A DNA stretch of 64,000 bases from JAGVSV01 sp050952845 (GTDB taxonomy: Bacteria; Bacillota; Clostridia; Christensenellales; Aristaeellaceae). The notes beneath the pieces are model-generated. The model was not told the DNA's origin and ran no database searches. It saw only the letters and a list, made by a program, of their open reading frames with translations. The stretch's first letter is position 1. Each line of letters starts with the position of its first letter. The translations under genes and the position numbers were made by a program. The stretch is from contig JBMNLP010000001.1 in NCBI GenBank assembly GCA_050952845.1, positions 1,178,001 through 1,242,000 on the forward strand, written 5' to 3'. Positions 51,404-60,594 of this stretch are shown piece by piece.

Positions 51404-52864
51404 ATGGAAGACATGCTGCTTATCGTTAACTATAACGACCGTTATGCCAGTTCAATTGCCATGAAGCTGCGTGCGGAGAAGATCTATTGCCGCATTATAC
51501 CCGGCAACTCGTCCGCGGAATATGTAGTGGCGCAGAATGCGCTGGGCATTGTGCTGGCGGGTTCTGTCAACGGCGAGGTGCCGGCGATGTTCGACGGCAA
51601 CATCCTGCGCGCCGGTATTCCTGTCATGGCGCTGGGTGACGCGGCAACGGCGGTGTGCAAGCTGCTGTCCGGGAGGGCTGACGAGCCGGTGGTATATGAA
51701 TCGGTCCAGACAGTCAAGTTTCTGGCATCGCGCGTGACGGATGAAGCCTCTGAGGTGGAGCGGATGCTGAATGTGATCCGTCCGCTTCAGCTGCCGGACG
51801 ATATGGTGCCTGTTGCCCTGGTGGAGGATGATGTCATCGGTTTTGCGCATAGCGAAATGCCTTTTTTTGGCTTTGAATTTCAACTGGAAACCAACGACAT
51901 CGAAGGCGTTGGTATTTTGCTGAACTTTGCTAAAAATGTATGTGGCTGTACGCCATGGTGGAGTGAAAACGCATTCATATCGTCTGCCAAGGCGGATATA
52001 TCAGATGCCGTGCAGGACAATGTTGCGCTGTGTGCGCTGACGGGTGGTCTTGTCAGCGGGGTGACGGCACTGCTCGCGCACCGGGCACTGGGCGACAAGC
52101 TGCGCTGCATATTCATCGACACCGGCTTGCTCAGAGAAGGTGAAGCGGATAGCGTGATGGACTACTATGGTGGTAAGCTGCAGCTGCCGATCACCTATGT
52201 CAATGCACAGGACCGGTTTGTCGGCGCGCTAAAGGGGCTGCACGCATCGGCAGACAAAAAAAGCGCCATCTATCATACCATGCAGGCAATACTAAACGAA
52301 ACATCCGACCGCATCGCATATCAGGTTGCTGTCCACAGCACCAGTTGCAGCGACGTGTTGCGTGCTGACTGCAGCGATATCCACCCGAATATACAGGCGG
52401 TCGATATCACGATTGACCCGCTGCGCGAGCTGTTTAAGGAGGAAATCAGGCATATTGGCGCCGCGCTTGGTATGCCGCCAGAGGTATACCAGACCCAACC
52501 CTTCCCGGATACGGGGCTTGCGCTGCGCATCATCGGCGAGGTCAATCAGGATCGCCTGGATGTCCTGCGCCGGGCTGATGCGATATTCCGAGAGGAAATC
52601 AATCAGGCAGGGCTGAACAAACGCCTGTGGAAGTACTTTTGTATGCTGTATCACATCCCGTTTGAAGGCAACGACAGCGCTGTGGTGATTGGATTGCGGG
52701 CTGTTAACTTTAGTAGCGGCATGACGCATGCCCTGCCTGCACGACTGCCATACGATTTGCTGGAACGATTTACGCAGCGCGCACATGAAGCCTGCCCACA
52801 GATCCTCAAGGTGTTCTACGACATCACCCCTGGCGAAACCTTTACCGACATCGAATGGCATTGA
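51404..52864 (+). CDS. GMP synthetase (GuaA) homologue with lost catalytic residues
   Basis: 486 residues aligned by eye over the whole length of GuaA (usually 510-525). Glutaminase domain: the nucleophile elbow GICYG reads ALGDA (Cys becomes Gly78), and the QFHPE triad region reads EFQLE (His becomes Gln160, Glu162 kept). ATP pyrophosphatase loop SGGVDSS reads TGGLVSG (213-219). The LAQGTLYPD and SHHNVGG regions and the GDxRTY loop are altered or gone. The dimerisation domain survives (QPFPDTGLALRIIGEV; ARLPYDLLERF; VFYDITPGETFTDIEW). So the fold is probably kept and catalysis lost. The frame is intact with a good ribosome site (GGAAAGGTGAT), arguing against a decaying gene. Role unknown. 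Confidence 0.85.
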   Translation: MEDMLLIVNYNDRYASSIAMKLRAEKIYCRIIPGNSSAEYVVAQNALGIVLAGSVNGEVPAMFDGNILRAGIPVMALGDAATAVCKLLSGRADEPVVYESVQTVKFLASRVTDEASEVERMLNVIRPLQLPDDMVPVALVEDDVIGFAHSEMPFFGFEFQLETNDIEGVGILLNFAKNVCGCTPWWSENAFISSAKADISDAVQDNVALCALTGGLVSGVTALLAHRALGDKLRCIFIDTGLLREGEADSVMDYYGGKLQLPITYVNAQDRFVGALKGLHASADKKSAIYHTMQAILNETSDRIAYQVAVHSTSCSDVLRADCSDIHPNIQAVDITIDPLRELFKEEIRHIGAALGMPPEVYQTQPFPDTGLALRIIGEVNQDRLDVLRRADAIFREEINQAGLNKRLWKYFCMLYHIPFEGNDSAVVIGLRAVNFSSGMTHALPARLPYDLLERFTQRAHEACPQILKVFYDITPGETFTDIEWH

Positions 52865-52889
52865 GGCCATGAACGCTTGAGGAGAACAG

Positions 52890-53693
52890 ATGCGACTTTC
52901 ACACCCCATCGCTCCCTACCAGGGTATCCCGCCTGAGGACGTTTTTTTTGTTGCCAACGACCAGCACATCCAGCTGGGTTTGGGCTTTGCCGTGTTGTCC
53001 ATGCAGCAGGAGATGTACCCTGAAAAGCCACTGCAGATATATATTTATATTGATGCACAGCCTTCGGCACGCGATATCCTGTTGGGTGCTCTGTTAGCTA
53101 GGGCAGATCAGATGCGCGCAGCATACCCCCACCTGAAGGGGCGCATCTATACCGAGCTGGCGCCCACCCAATGGGAGCTGCTCAACTTCTACAACCGGAG
53201 CGGCTTTGCCAACCAAGATGCTGAGGAAGAGCATGTGTTTCCTCTGCCCCAGGAACCGGCACAGGTGCCGATGAGCTGCCAGTTTGCTTCCGTGCCGCTT
53301 CAGACCCCACAGGAGCAGGCGGCTTTCCTGGCCCGCATGAACAGTTGCCGCATGACCCCCATTGCCCATGATTACCTGGTGCTTCAGATGCAGCAGCCTT
53401 ATTTTATGGCGCTGGGTTACTATCGCGGCGGCCAGCCGGTGGCTGAGCAGATGATCAGCGGGACAGAACCGGACAACATCGCATTGATCATGATGTATGT
53501 TCGGGCAGAATACCGGCAGCGTGGCATTGCCAAATCGTTGATCAGCTCCTGCGCCAACCTATTGCGCGAACGCGGCGTCAAGCAGATGGCGGCGCGCGTC
53601 TATACCCGCAACCAGCCGCAAACGGCGTTGATTCGTTCTTTGGGCGGCGTGCGCCGCAGGGTCGTTACCATGCTGCCCAGCATTGAGATATAG
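52890..53693 (+). CDS. GNAT family acetyltransferase (two-lobed)
   Basis: 267 residues. The second half is a clear GNAT domain with the acetyl-CoA loop VRAEYRQRGIAKSLISSCANLL (near 205). The first half looks like a degenerate second GNAT lobe (LLNFYNRSGFANQDAEEEH). TTGAGGAGAA precedes the ATG. Third gene of the unit with the CHAP amidase and GuaA-like gene. Substrate unknown; acetylation of a wall component or its precursor would fit the neighbours but is inference. Confidence 0.84.
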   Translation: MRLSHPIAPYQGIPPEDVFFVANDQHIQLGLGFAVLSMQQEMYPEKPLQIYIYIDAQPSARDILLGALLARADQMRAAYPHLKGRIYTELAPTQWELLNFYNRSGFANQDAEEEHVFPLPQEPAQVPMSCQFASVPLQTPQEQAAFLARMNSCRMTPIAHDYLVLQMQQPYFMALGYYRGGQPVAEQMISGTEPDNIALIMMYVRAEYRQRGIAKSLISSCANLLRERGVKQMAARVYTRNQPQTALIRSLGGVRRRVVTMLPSIEI

Positions 53694-53702
53694 CTGCGCC
53701 GG

Positions 53703-54206
53703 TCAGCTGGGGTGCTGAAATTTCCTGACATGGGCATTTGGTGCTGCTGCTTGCGCGGCATGCTTTTTTTTGTTCTGACGGATGTAAAAGGCGCTGATCA
53801 GGTTGATAGCGCTGCCTGTTGCGATCAGCAGCATGGGCAGCATCTTCAGCATATGCCACAGGTTTTTCGAAAAGAAAACATGGGCATCCACGCTATACCA
53901 GGCAAGCAGGATACTCAACGGAAGAAATAAAACCCCCATGATCAGCCTGGCGCGCAACGCAAAGACAACCAGCCCGAACAGAAAGCAGACAAGCAGGAAC
54001 AGCGGTACGGCCAGTGCGTCGATATATTTATACCGAAACAACACATCGATGAGGGAGAACCCGCCATCGGCTGCCATGCTAAACACCGTGTACGACGCTT
54101 TGCCAATGGTATCCCAGCGTATGGAAAACTCATACCCTGCCCATCCCATCAGCAGCAGTGCACCCCAAAACAGCATGCGCCTGGCAGCGTTGTCAAGGAT
54201 TTTCAT
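53703..54206 (-). CDS. Small membrane protein of unknown function
   Basis: 167 residues from the ATG at 54206, preceded by GGGAGGTGAC. Four hydrophobic segments (about 10-28, 60-82, 86-104 and 118-140) and a basic Ala-rich tail (RQNKKKHAAQAAAPNAH). Convergent with the GNAT gene (nine bases between stops) and divergent from iolC. No family recognised. Confidence 0.72.
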   Translation of the reverse strand: MKILDNAARRMLFWGALLLMGWAGYEFSIRWDTIGKASYTVFSMAADGGFSLIDVLFRYKYIDALAVPLFLLVCFLFGLVVFALRARLIMGVLFLPLSILLAWYSVDAHVFFSKNLWHMLKMLPMLLIATGSAINLISAFYIRQNKKKHAAQAAAPNAHVRKFQHPS

Positions 54207-54273
54207 GGCAGTCACCTCCCGGCGGCAATGATACCAGTGTATGCTTGAAGGGGGCTTTTTGTCAAACGCTGCC

Positions 54274-54302
54274 TTGTTTTGCCCAGGGCATTATGCTATA
54301 CT
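54274..54302 (+). promoter_or_regulatory. iol operon promoter
   Basis: TTGTTT (54274-54279), 17 bases, TATACT (54297-54302), leaving a leader of about 75 bases before iolC. Confidence 0.65.
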
Positions 54303-54351
54303 TCGCATGAAACAACTGGCGCTTATGTAGATATTTCTTTAGGCATTGTGC
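54287..54351. promoter_or_regulatory. Twin GGCATTRTGC repeats in the iol promoter region
   Basis: GGCATTATGC at 54287-54296 abuts the -10 box; GGCATTGTGC at 54342-54351 lies in the leader and forms a palindrome AGGCA-TTG-TGCCT (54341-54353). Spacing and placement fit paired operators for an inositol-responsive repressor, whose gene is not in this window. Confidence 0.5.
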
Positions 54352-54382
54352 CTGGGAAATTTGTATCGGAGGAGGATAACCA

Positions 54383-55429
54383 ATGAACATGTTCCAATGG
54401 GATCACAAGCGCCCTCTGGACGTTGTGCTGTTAGGCCGCATTGCGATTGATTTTAACCCGGTGGACTACTTCATGACGTTAGCAGCGTCCACGACCTTTA
54501 AAAAGTACCTGGGCGGGTCGCCGGCCAACATTGCGGTAGGTTTGGCGCGCCTCCAGCACCGCGTTGGTTTTATCGGCAAAGTGTCCAACGACCGTTTCGG
54601 CGACTATGTACACGATTTCTTTGTCCAGGAAGGCATCGATACCAGCCATGTTACCCGCTGTACCGACGGATCGTCGTTAGGGCTAACCTTCACGGAAATT
54701 TTATCGCGCGATGAATCCAGCATCCTGATGTATCGGGAAGGCGCGGCTGATCTGAAGCTGCACCCTGACGATGTGGATGAGAATTATATTCAAAGCGCAA
54801 AGCTGCTGCTGCTGTCCGGCACGGCGCTGGCGCAGAGCCCGTCCCGGGAGGCGGCGCTCAAGGCAGCGCTGATTGCAGTGAAAACCGCCACGCCCCTCTT
54901 GTTTGATGCCGATTATCGCTCCTATACATGGAAAAACGATGATGAGGCAGCTGTCTATATGCACTTGGCTGCCGAGAAGAGCGATATCCTGATGGGGTCG
55001 CGCGCCGAGTTTGACCGCATGGAGCGCATGGCAGGCTTGGATGGCAGCGACAAGGCGAGCGCCACCTACTGGCTGGGCAAGGGCGTCAAGCTGTTGGTGA
55101 TTAAGCACGGCAAGGAGGGTTCGGCTGCCTATTTGGAGGAGGGGATGTACCGCGTGAAGCCCTTTCCTGTGGAAGCGTTGAAAAGCTTTGGGGGCGGCGA
55201 CGGATATGGGTCCGCTTTCTTGCATGGCTTGCTGCTGGGCTGGCGCATCAAGGACGCGCTGGAGTTTGGTTCAGCCTCTGCATCAATGCTGGTGGCGAGC
55301 CATGCCTGCTCGCAGGATATGCCCAAGGAGGAAGCGATCAGAGAGTTCATACAGCAGAAAAAAGCGGTCTACGGCGAACATGTCCTTGGACCGGAACCAT
55401 ATGAAATGTCAGGAGGCGATTCTTTATGA
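54383..55429 (+). CDS. iolC: 5-dehydro-2-deoxygluconokinase
   Basis: 348-residue PfkB-family kinase that phosphorylates 5-dehydro-2-deoxygluconate in inositol breakdown. LGRIAIDFNPVDYFMTLAAS and FKKYLGGSPANIAVGLARL are typical of IolC; the catalytic-base segment reads FGGGDGYGSAFLHG, a slight change from the usual GAGDAF. The ATG follows GGAGGAGGA. First gene of the operon; its stop overlaps iolG (ATGA). Confidence 0.93.
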   Translation: MNMFQWDHKRPLDVVLLGRIAIDFNPVDYFMTLAASTTFKKYLGGSPANIAVGLARLQHRVGFIGKVSNDRFGDYVHDFFVQEGIDTSHVTRCTDGSSLGLTFTEILSRDESSILMYREGAADLKLHPDDVDENYIQSAKLLLLSGTALAQSPSREAALKAALIAVKTATPLLFDADYRSYTWKNDDEAAVYMHLAAEKSDILMGSRAEFDRMERMAGLDGSDKASATYWLGKGVKLLVIKHGKEGSAAYLEEGMYRVKPFPVEALKSFGGGDGYGSAFLHGLLLGWRIKDALEFGSASASMLVASHACSQDMPKEEAIREFIQQKKAVYGEHVLGPEPYEMSGGDSL

Positions 55430-56454
55430 AACAGCTTAACATCGGTATCATCGGTGCTGGTCGCATTGGCAATGTCCATGGCGATTCCATTACCTACCAT
55501 ATTCCTGAAGCCAAAGTAGCTGCTGTCAGCGATGTGGATAGCGACAGGGCGCAGGCCATGGCGGAGCGGCTTGGCATCCCCAAGTTCGGGACGGACTACA
55601 GGGACATACTGGCTGATCCGGCCATCGACGCTGTGCTGGTGTGCTCGCCCACCGATACCCATGCCGACATATCCATTGCCGCCGCGCGGGCAGGCAAGCA
55701 CATTTTTTGTGAAAAACCGGTAGACCTGACCATCGCAAGGATACGGGCTGCCAAAAAAGCTGCTGAAGATGCCGGCGTCAAGATGCAGATCGGCTTCAAC
55801 CGCCGGTTTGACCGTCACCACGCCCGCGTTCAGGAGCTGGCTGCCAGCGGTGTGCTGGGCAAGGTTGAGGTGGTAAAGATTACCTCCCGTGATCCCCAGC
55901 CGCCGCCGCCCGAATATACCGCGTCCAGCGGGGGCTTATTCATGGACATGATGGTTCACGACTTTGATATGGCGCAGTTTCTGGCGGGCAGCCCGGTGGT
56001 GGAGGTATACGCGGTGGGCGCCGTGTTGGTTGATCCTTTCATTGGCCAGGCGGGCGATGTCGACACAGCCGTCGTTACGTTGATATTTAAAAATGGAGCG
56101 CTCGGTGTCATCGACAACAGCAGGCGCGCGGCATATGGATACGACCAGCGTGTGGAAGTGTTTGGTGCCTTGGGCATGGCTGCCAGCGAAAACGAAAGCG
56201 ATACCAATGTGCGCCTGAGCACGAAGGATGGCGTTCTTAGCGACAAGCCGCAATACTTTTTCCTGGAGCGGTACATGGGCTCATTTATTGCGGAGATGAA
56301 GGCTTTTATTGCAGCCATCCGGCAGGGAACAGAGGTGCCGGTGACGGTGGATGACGCGCTGTCCCCGGTGGTGCTGGCGCTGGCTGCTAAAAAATCAATG
56401 GCGGAGCGCCGCCCCGTGCGCGTCGAAGAAATTTTGGAGGAGCATCATGTCTGA
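55426..56454 (+). CDS. iolG: Inositol 2-dehydrogenase
   Basis: 342-residue GFO/IDH/MocA oxidoreductase converting myo-inositol to scyllo-inosose with NAD. GIIGAGRIGNVHGDSI is the nucleotide fold; FCEKPVDLT holds the EKP catalytic lysine and GLFMDMMVHDFDMAQFL the His-Asp region. The gene context with iolB, C, D and E supports the substrate. Overlaps iolC by four bases and iolB by eight. Confidence 0.93.
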   Translation: MKQLNIGIIGAGRIGNVHGDSITYHIPEAKVAAVSDVDSDRAQAMAERLGIPKFGTDYRDILADPAIDAVLVCSPTDTHADISIAAARAGKHIFCEKPVDLTIARIRAAKKAAEDAGVKMQIGFNRRFDRHHARVQELAASGVLGKVEVVKITSRDPQPPPPEYTASSGGLFMDMMVHDFDMAQFLAGSPVVEVYAVGAVLVDPFIGQAGDVDTAVVTLIFKNGALGVIDNSRRAAYGYDQRVEVFGALGMAASENESDTNVRLSTKDGVLSDKPQYFFLERYMGSFIAEMKAFIAAIRQGTEVPVTVDDALSPVVLALAAKKSMAERRPVRVEEILEEHHV

Positions 56455-57253
56455 TATTCGCAGGGCAAATGGGCAGCATGCCTGGGGTTATACCGAAATA
56501 AGTGCCATGAATGGCGCGCACAGCGACATGCTGATGGACTTTGGCGTGTTGCATCTGAAAAAGGGCCAGCAGTACAGCGATAATTCCCCTTATGAAAAAG
56601 CCTGCTTGCTGGTGTATGGTGACGTAACCTTCACCGTCAACGGCGAGGAGCGTATCTTCAGCAGGCCCAACTGCTTTGATACCGGTGCCTATGTCGTGCA
56701 TATGGACCGGAATACCTCATTCACGGTGCAGGGGGATGGTGACGACGCCGAAGTGTGCCTGATGCGCACCAAAAACAGCAACGCATTTCCGGCTCAGTTC
56801 TACCTGCCGGATGACACGCCGGATGAATACCGCGGCGCCGGGTTGATGCAGGAGGCATCTACCCGTATCGTGCGCACTGTATTTGATTATTCGAACGCTC
56901 CGTACGCCAACCTGGTGCTGGGCGAGGTGATTGGCTTCCCCGGCAAATGGTCGAGCTACCCGCCGCACCATCATCCCCAGCCGGAAATATACTACTATAA
57001 ATTAAATCCTGAACAGGGGTTTGCCTATGCCGAGGTGGGGGAGGATGTCCTTAAGGTGCGCAACAACGACACCGTGTTTTTGCGTGGCGGGATGACGCAT
57101 CCCCATGTCACGCCGCCCGGCTATGCGCTGTGGTACCTGTGGGTCATCCGTCACCTGGATGGAGAGCCGTATAACATCCCTGTATTTGTGCCCGAGCATA
57201 CATGGGTACAGGAGAAAGGCATGGCTTATTGGCCGGAAAGGAAGGGCGTGTAA
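56447..57253 (+). CDS. iolB: 5-deoxy-glucuronate isomerase
   Basis: 268-residue bicupin that isomerises 5-deoxy-glucuronate to 5-dehydro-2-deoxygluconate. Metal-binding histidines are visible in YPPHHHPQPEIYYY and FLRGGMTHPHVTPPGY. TTTGGAGGAGC precedes the ATG at 56447 inside the end of iolG. Its stop shares a base with the iolD start (TAATG). Confidence 0.94.
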   Translation: MSDIRRANGQHAWGYTEISAMNGAHSDMLMDFGVLHLKKGQQYSDNSPYEKACLLVYGDVTFTVNGEERIFSRPNCFDTGAYVVHMDRNTSFTVQGDGDDAEVCLMRTKNSNAFPAQFYLPDDTPDEYRGAGLMQEASTRIVRTVFDYSNAPYANLVLGEVIGFPGKWSSYPPHHHPQPEIYYYKLNPEQGFAYAEVGEDVLKVRNNDTVFLRGGMTHPHVTPPGYALWYLWVIRHLDGEPYNIPVFVPEHTWVQEKGMAYWPERKGV

Positions 57254-59106
57254 TGGATAGAATCAGGCTGACCATGTCGCAGGCGCTCGTGCGTTTTTTA
57301 GACATGCAATACATATCGTTCGATGGCGTCGAAACAAAGTTTGTCAACCATATATTCGGCGTGTTTGGCCACGGTTGCGTAGTGGGCGTAGGCCAGGCGC
57401 TCAGCCAGGGCGGGCATGGCCTGCGCTTTTTGCAGGGTAAGAATGAACAGAACATGGCGCTGGCGGCGGTGGCTTTTGCCAAGCAGAAAAACCGGCGGGA
57501 GATCATTCCCTGTGTGTCCAGCATTGGCCCAGGTGCGATGAACATGGTGACGGCTGCCGGGTGCGCCACAGCCAATAGGATTCCCTTGCTGTTGCTGCCC
57601 GGCGACACGTTTGCCAGCCGTCAGCCCGACCCGGTGCTTCAGCAAGCTGAGTTTTTCGACAGCTTTTCCACAACTGTCACCGACGCCTTCAGGGCGGTGT
57701 GCCGCTACTGGGACAGGGTGCAGCGGCCTGAGCAGCTGATGACCGCTGCTATGCACGCCATGCGCGTGCTGACCGACCCGGCGGACACTGGTGCAGTATG
57801 CCTGGCGCTGCCGCAGGATGTGGAGGGTGAAGCCTATGATTATCCTGCTGCTTTCTTTAGAAAGCGCATATGGCATATGGACAGGCGTGCGCTGACTGCC
57901 GGCCAGCTGGGTCGCGCTTTGTGTATGATCAAGGCTGCTAAACGCCCGCTGGTCATTACGGGCGGCGGTGTCAGGTACAGCGAGGCGGGCGAGGCGCTGC
58001 AGCTGTTCTGTGAAGCATCCGGCATTCCCTTTGCCGAGACGCAGGCGGGTAAGGGCGTACTGCCATGGGACCATCCGCTGAATCTGGGAGGCATTGGCGT
58101 TACAGGAGGCAAGGCGGCCAATGTGATTGCCAAAAAGGCTGACCTGATCATTGCTGTCGGTACCAGGCTGACTGATTTCACGACCTGCTCAAAATGGCTG
58201 TTCCATCAGGACGCTAAAGTGCTGTCGATCAACATCTGTTCGTTTGATGCCATTAAGATGGATGGTAAACCCATCATCGCCGATGCCCGTGAAGCGTTGA
58301 CGGCGATCACCGGAGCGCTGTGTGGCTACCAAGTTGCCTGGCAGGATGATGTGACAAAAGCCAGGGATGAATGGAATGGCATTGTCGACAGCTATCACAC
58401 TGGGGAGAGTGAGGCAGGTTTGCTGCAGACCAGAGCGCTGTGCGAAATCAACCGGTTCATGGGGGAACATGATGTCGCGGTTGGTTCGGCGGGCAGCCTG
58501 CCAGGGGATATGCAGCGCTTGTGGCGCAGTGGTGCAAGCGGCACCTACCACATGGAGTATGGTTTTTCCAATATGGGCTATGAAATCAACGGCGCGGTCG
58601 GCGTCAAGCTGGCTTGCCCTGACCAGGAAGTTTACGCGTTTTTCGGCGACGGTACCTACCTGATGGCGCACAGCGAAATGGTGACAGCGTTGCAGGAAGG
58701 GCTGAAGGTCTACTTCTGTCTATTTGACAATGCCGGCTGGGGCTGCATCGAAGGGCTGCAGAACAATCAGGGCAATGAAACGTTCGGTACGGTGTTCCGC
58801 TACAGGAATCAGGTGACAGGCTTGTTGGATGGCGATGTGATGCGCATCGACTATGCCATGAATGCCGCGTCCTATGGGTTGAAGACATACACTGTCACCA
58901 CCGTGGAGGAGCTGCGCAGTGCGCTTGAGGATGGGAAGAAGCAGAAGGTTTCAGTGTTGTACGACATCAAGGCGCTGCCAGGCAGCATGACGCCAGGATT
59001 TGATAGCTGGTGGCGCGTGGGCGTTGCGGAGGTGTCAACCCAGGAAGCAGTGCAAAAGGCTTATCAGGATATGCAGGAACAGGTTAGAAAAGCAAGGGAT
59101 ATGTAA
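57253..59106 (+). CDS. iolD: 3D-trihydroxycyclohexane-1,2-dione hydrolase
   Basis: 617-residue thiamine-diphosphate enzyme that opens the ring of the diketo-inositol intermediate. The activating Glu lies in QGKNEQNMALAAV (near 60), the central domain has LVITGGGVRYSEAG, and the TPP/magnesium motif is FFGDGTYLMAHSEMVTALQE ... DNAGWGC (near 475-500). The start at 57253 overlaps iolB by one base; GAAGGGCG upstream is weak, so translation is probably coupled. Confidence 0.94.
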   Translation: MDRIRLTMSQALVRFLDMQYISFDGVETKFVNHIFGVFGHGCVVGVGQALSQGGHGLRFLQGKNEQNMALAAVAFAKQKNRREIIPCVSSIGPGAMNMVTAAGCATANRIPLLLLPGDTFASRQPDPVLQQAEFFDSFSTTVTDAFRAVCRYWDRVQRPEQLMTAAMHAMRVLTDPADTGAVCLALPQDVEGEAYDYPAAFFRKRIWHMDRRALTAGQLGRALCMIKAAKRPLVITGGGVRYSEAGEALQLFCEASGIPFAETQAGKGVLPWDHPLNLGGIGVTGGKAANVIAKKADLIIAVGTRLTDFTTCSKWLFHQDAKVLSINICSFDAIKMDGKPIIADAREALTAITGALCGYQVAWQDDVTKARDEWNGIVDSYHTGESEAGLLQTRALCEINRFMGEHDVAVGSAGSLPGDMQRLWRSGASGTYHMEYGFSNMGYEINGAVGVKLACPDQEVYAFFGDGTYLMAHSEMVTALQEGLKVYFCLFDNAGWGCIEGLQNNQGNETFGTVFRYRNQVTGLLDGDVMRIDYAMNAASYGLKTYTVTTVEELRSALEDGKKQKVSVLYDIKALPGSMTPGFDSWWRVGVAEVSTQEAVQKAYQDMQEQVRKARDM

Positions 59107-59120
59107 AGGGGGAGCGGCAT

Positions 59121-60017
59121 ATGCTGAACGCAGACGCAATCAAGCTGGGCATTGCACCCATTGGATGGACCAATGATGACTTACCCGATCTTGGCAGCCA
59201 GAATACCTTTGAGCAATGCATCAGCGAAATGGCGCTGGCAGGGTACGCCGGGTGCGAAATCGGCAACAAATACCCGAAAGATCCTGCCGTGTTAAAGCGT
59301 TACCTCGATCTGCGCAACCTGCAGGTGTGCAACGCGTGGTTTTCCAGCCTGTTTACAAGCGAACCATATGAGGTCACCGAGCGGGCGTTTGTTGCGCACC
59401 GCGACAGGCTGAAGGCGCTGGGCGCCAAGGTGATTGGCGCCAGCGAACAGGGAAACGCCATCCAGGGCAAGCCGGTCAATGTATTCGGCCCAGACAAACC
59501 GGCATTCACAAATGCACAGTGGCAGACGGTAGCCGACGGGTATAACCGGCTTGGACTCCTGGCCAGGGATGCCGGCATGGTGCTGACCATCCACCATCAT
59601 ATGGGGACGGGCATACAAACCCTGGAAGAGATCGACACATTGATGGCTATGACCGATCCCAGCCTGGTATACCTGCTGTTTGATACCGGGCATCTGAAGC
59701 TGGCGGGGGAAGAGCCTTTGGAGGTGCTGGGAAAATACATTGGCCGCATCCGGCACATCCACCTGAAGGATGTCCGCAGCGCCGTTCATCATCAAGCGGT
59801 TCAGGAGGGATATAGCTTCTTGGACGCCGTACGCGCCGGGATATTTACCGTGCCGGGCGATGGCGATATCGATTTTGTGCCGATGTTCCGCCTGATTGGG
59901 CAGGCAGGTTATCAGGGATGGATGGTAGTCGAAGCTGAGCAGGACCCTGCCAAGGCCAATCCGTTTGAATACGCTCTGAAAGCGCGGGCATATATCCGCG
60001 ACAAAACTGGGCTATAG
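59121..60017 (+). CDS. iolE: Inosose dehydratase
   Basis: 298-residue TIM-barrel metal enzyme that dehydrates scyllo-inosose. LGIAPIGWTNDDLPDLG, TIHHHMGTGIQTLEEID, LLFDTGHLKLAG, HIHLKDVR and MVVEAEQDPAKANP are all canonical. AAAGGGGGAG precedes the ATG. It closes the cluster, one base from the convergent SRAP gene. iolA, iolJ and a transporter are absent here and must lie elsewhere. Confidence 0.95.
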   Translation: MLNADAIKLGIAPIGWTNDDLPDLGSQNTFEQCISEMALAGYAGCEIGNKYPKDPAVLKRYLDLRNLQVCNAWFSSLFTSEPYEVTERAFVAHRDRLKALGAKVIGASEQGNAIQGKPVNVFGPDKPAFTNAQWQTVADGYNRLGLLARDAGMVLTIHHHMGTGIQTLEEIDTLMAMTDPSLVYLLFDTGHLKLAGEEPLEVLGKYIGRIRHIHLKDVRSAVHHQAVQEGYSFLDAVRAGIFTVPGDGDIDFVPMFRLIGQAGYQGWMVVEAEQDPAKANPFEYALKARAYIRDKTGL

Positions 60018-60018
60018 C

Positions 60019-60594
60019 TCACTTGGTTTTTTCCGTATAGCGCATGCCTTCAAGGGTTATTTCAGGCGGCAGGCTCAGCAGGTTTATCGCCAACTGGGAG
60101 GACCGAAGCCAGGCGTCGTGGTATTCCCTGCTGCCCAGCAGAACCGGCATGCGTGGATGGACGGCTGCTACGGTACTGTCTGCATTCCGGGTGAGAATGA
60201 CAAACCGGTTTTCCTGCTCCTGTGCCATAAACAAACCAGCCATGAAGAGAGGGGCGCCGCTGCTGTCGCGGAAGACATGGGGTTGTTTGTCCGTTGTCCA
60301 CTCAAAGAAATACTGAGCGGGCACAATGCAGCGCGATGAGGCGATCATGCCTGAAAAAAGCGGGCTCTGTGCCGCTGTTTCCGACCGGGCGTTGATAAGC
60401 AGGCGTTTGATGCCGCTCAGCCTCAGGCCAAAGCGCATGGCAGTGGCACCTGATGCCGTCAATACCGGTACTGGCAGGGAGGGCACGATGTCTCCCGTTT
60501 GAAAGGCGCCGGGGGACGCGATGAGGGCTTGCTGAATGATGGAGCGAAACTCAACGTTTTCGTCCTCCATCGATACATGGTACTTCCCGCACAT
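60019..60594 (-). CDS. SRAP/HMCES (YedK) abasic-site processing protein
   Basis: 191 residues starting MCGKYHV, with Cys2 (after Met removal, the catalytic residue that crosslinks to abasic sites). NARSET, CIVPAQYFFEW and VHPRMPVLL carry the Asn, Glu and His of the active site. These proteins shield abasic sites in single-stranded DNA. AGAAGG lies before the ATG at 60594. It overlaps the end of the small upstream gene by 44 bases and belongs to the LexA-controlled dinB operon. Confidence 0.92.
   Translation of the reverse strand: MCGKYHVSMEDENVEFRSIIQQALIASPGAFQTGDIVPSLPVPVLTASGATAMRFGLRLSGIKRLLINARSETAAQSPLFSGMIASSRCIVPAQYFFEWTTDKQPHVFRDSSGAPLFMAGLFMAQEQENRFVILTRNADSTVAAVHPRMPVLLGSREYHDAWLRSSQLAINLLSLPPEITLEGMRYTEKTK

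Noticed and set aside
51404..52864. Treating the GuaA-like gene as ordinary guaA
   Set aside because: The Cys and His of the glutaminase and the Asp and second Ser of the SGGVDSS loop are replaced, so normal GMP synthesis is very unlikely.
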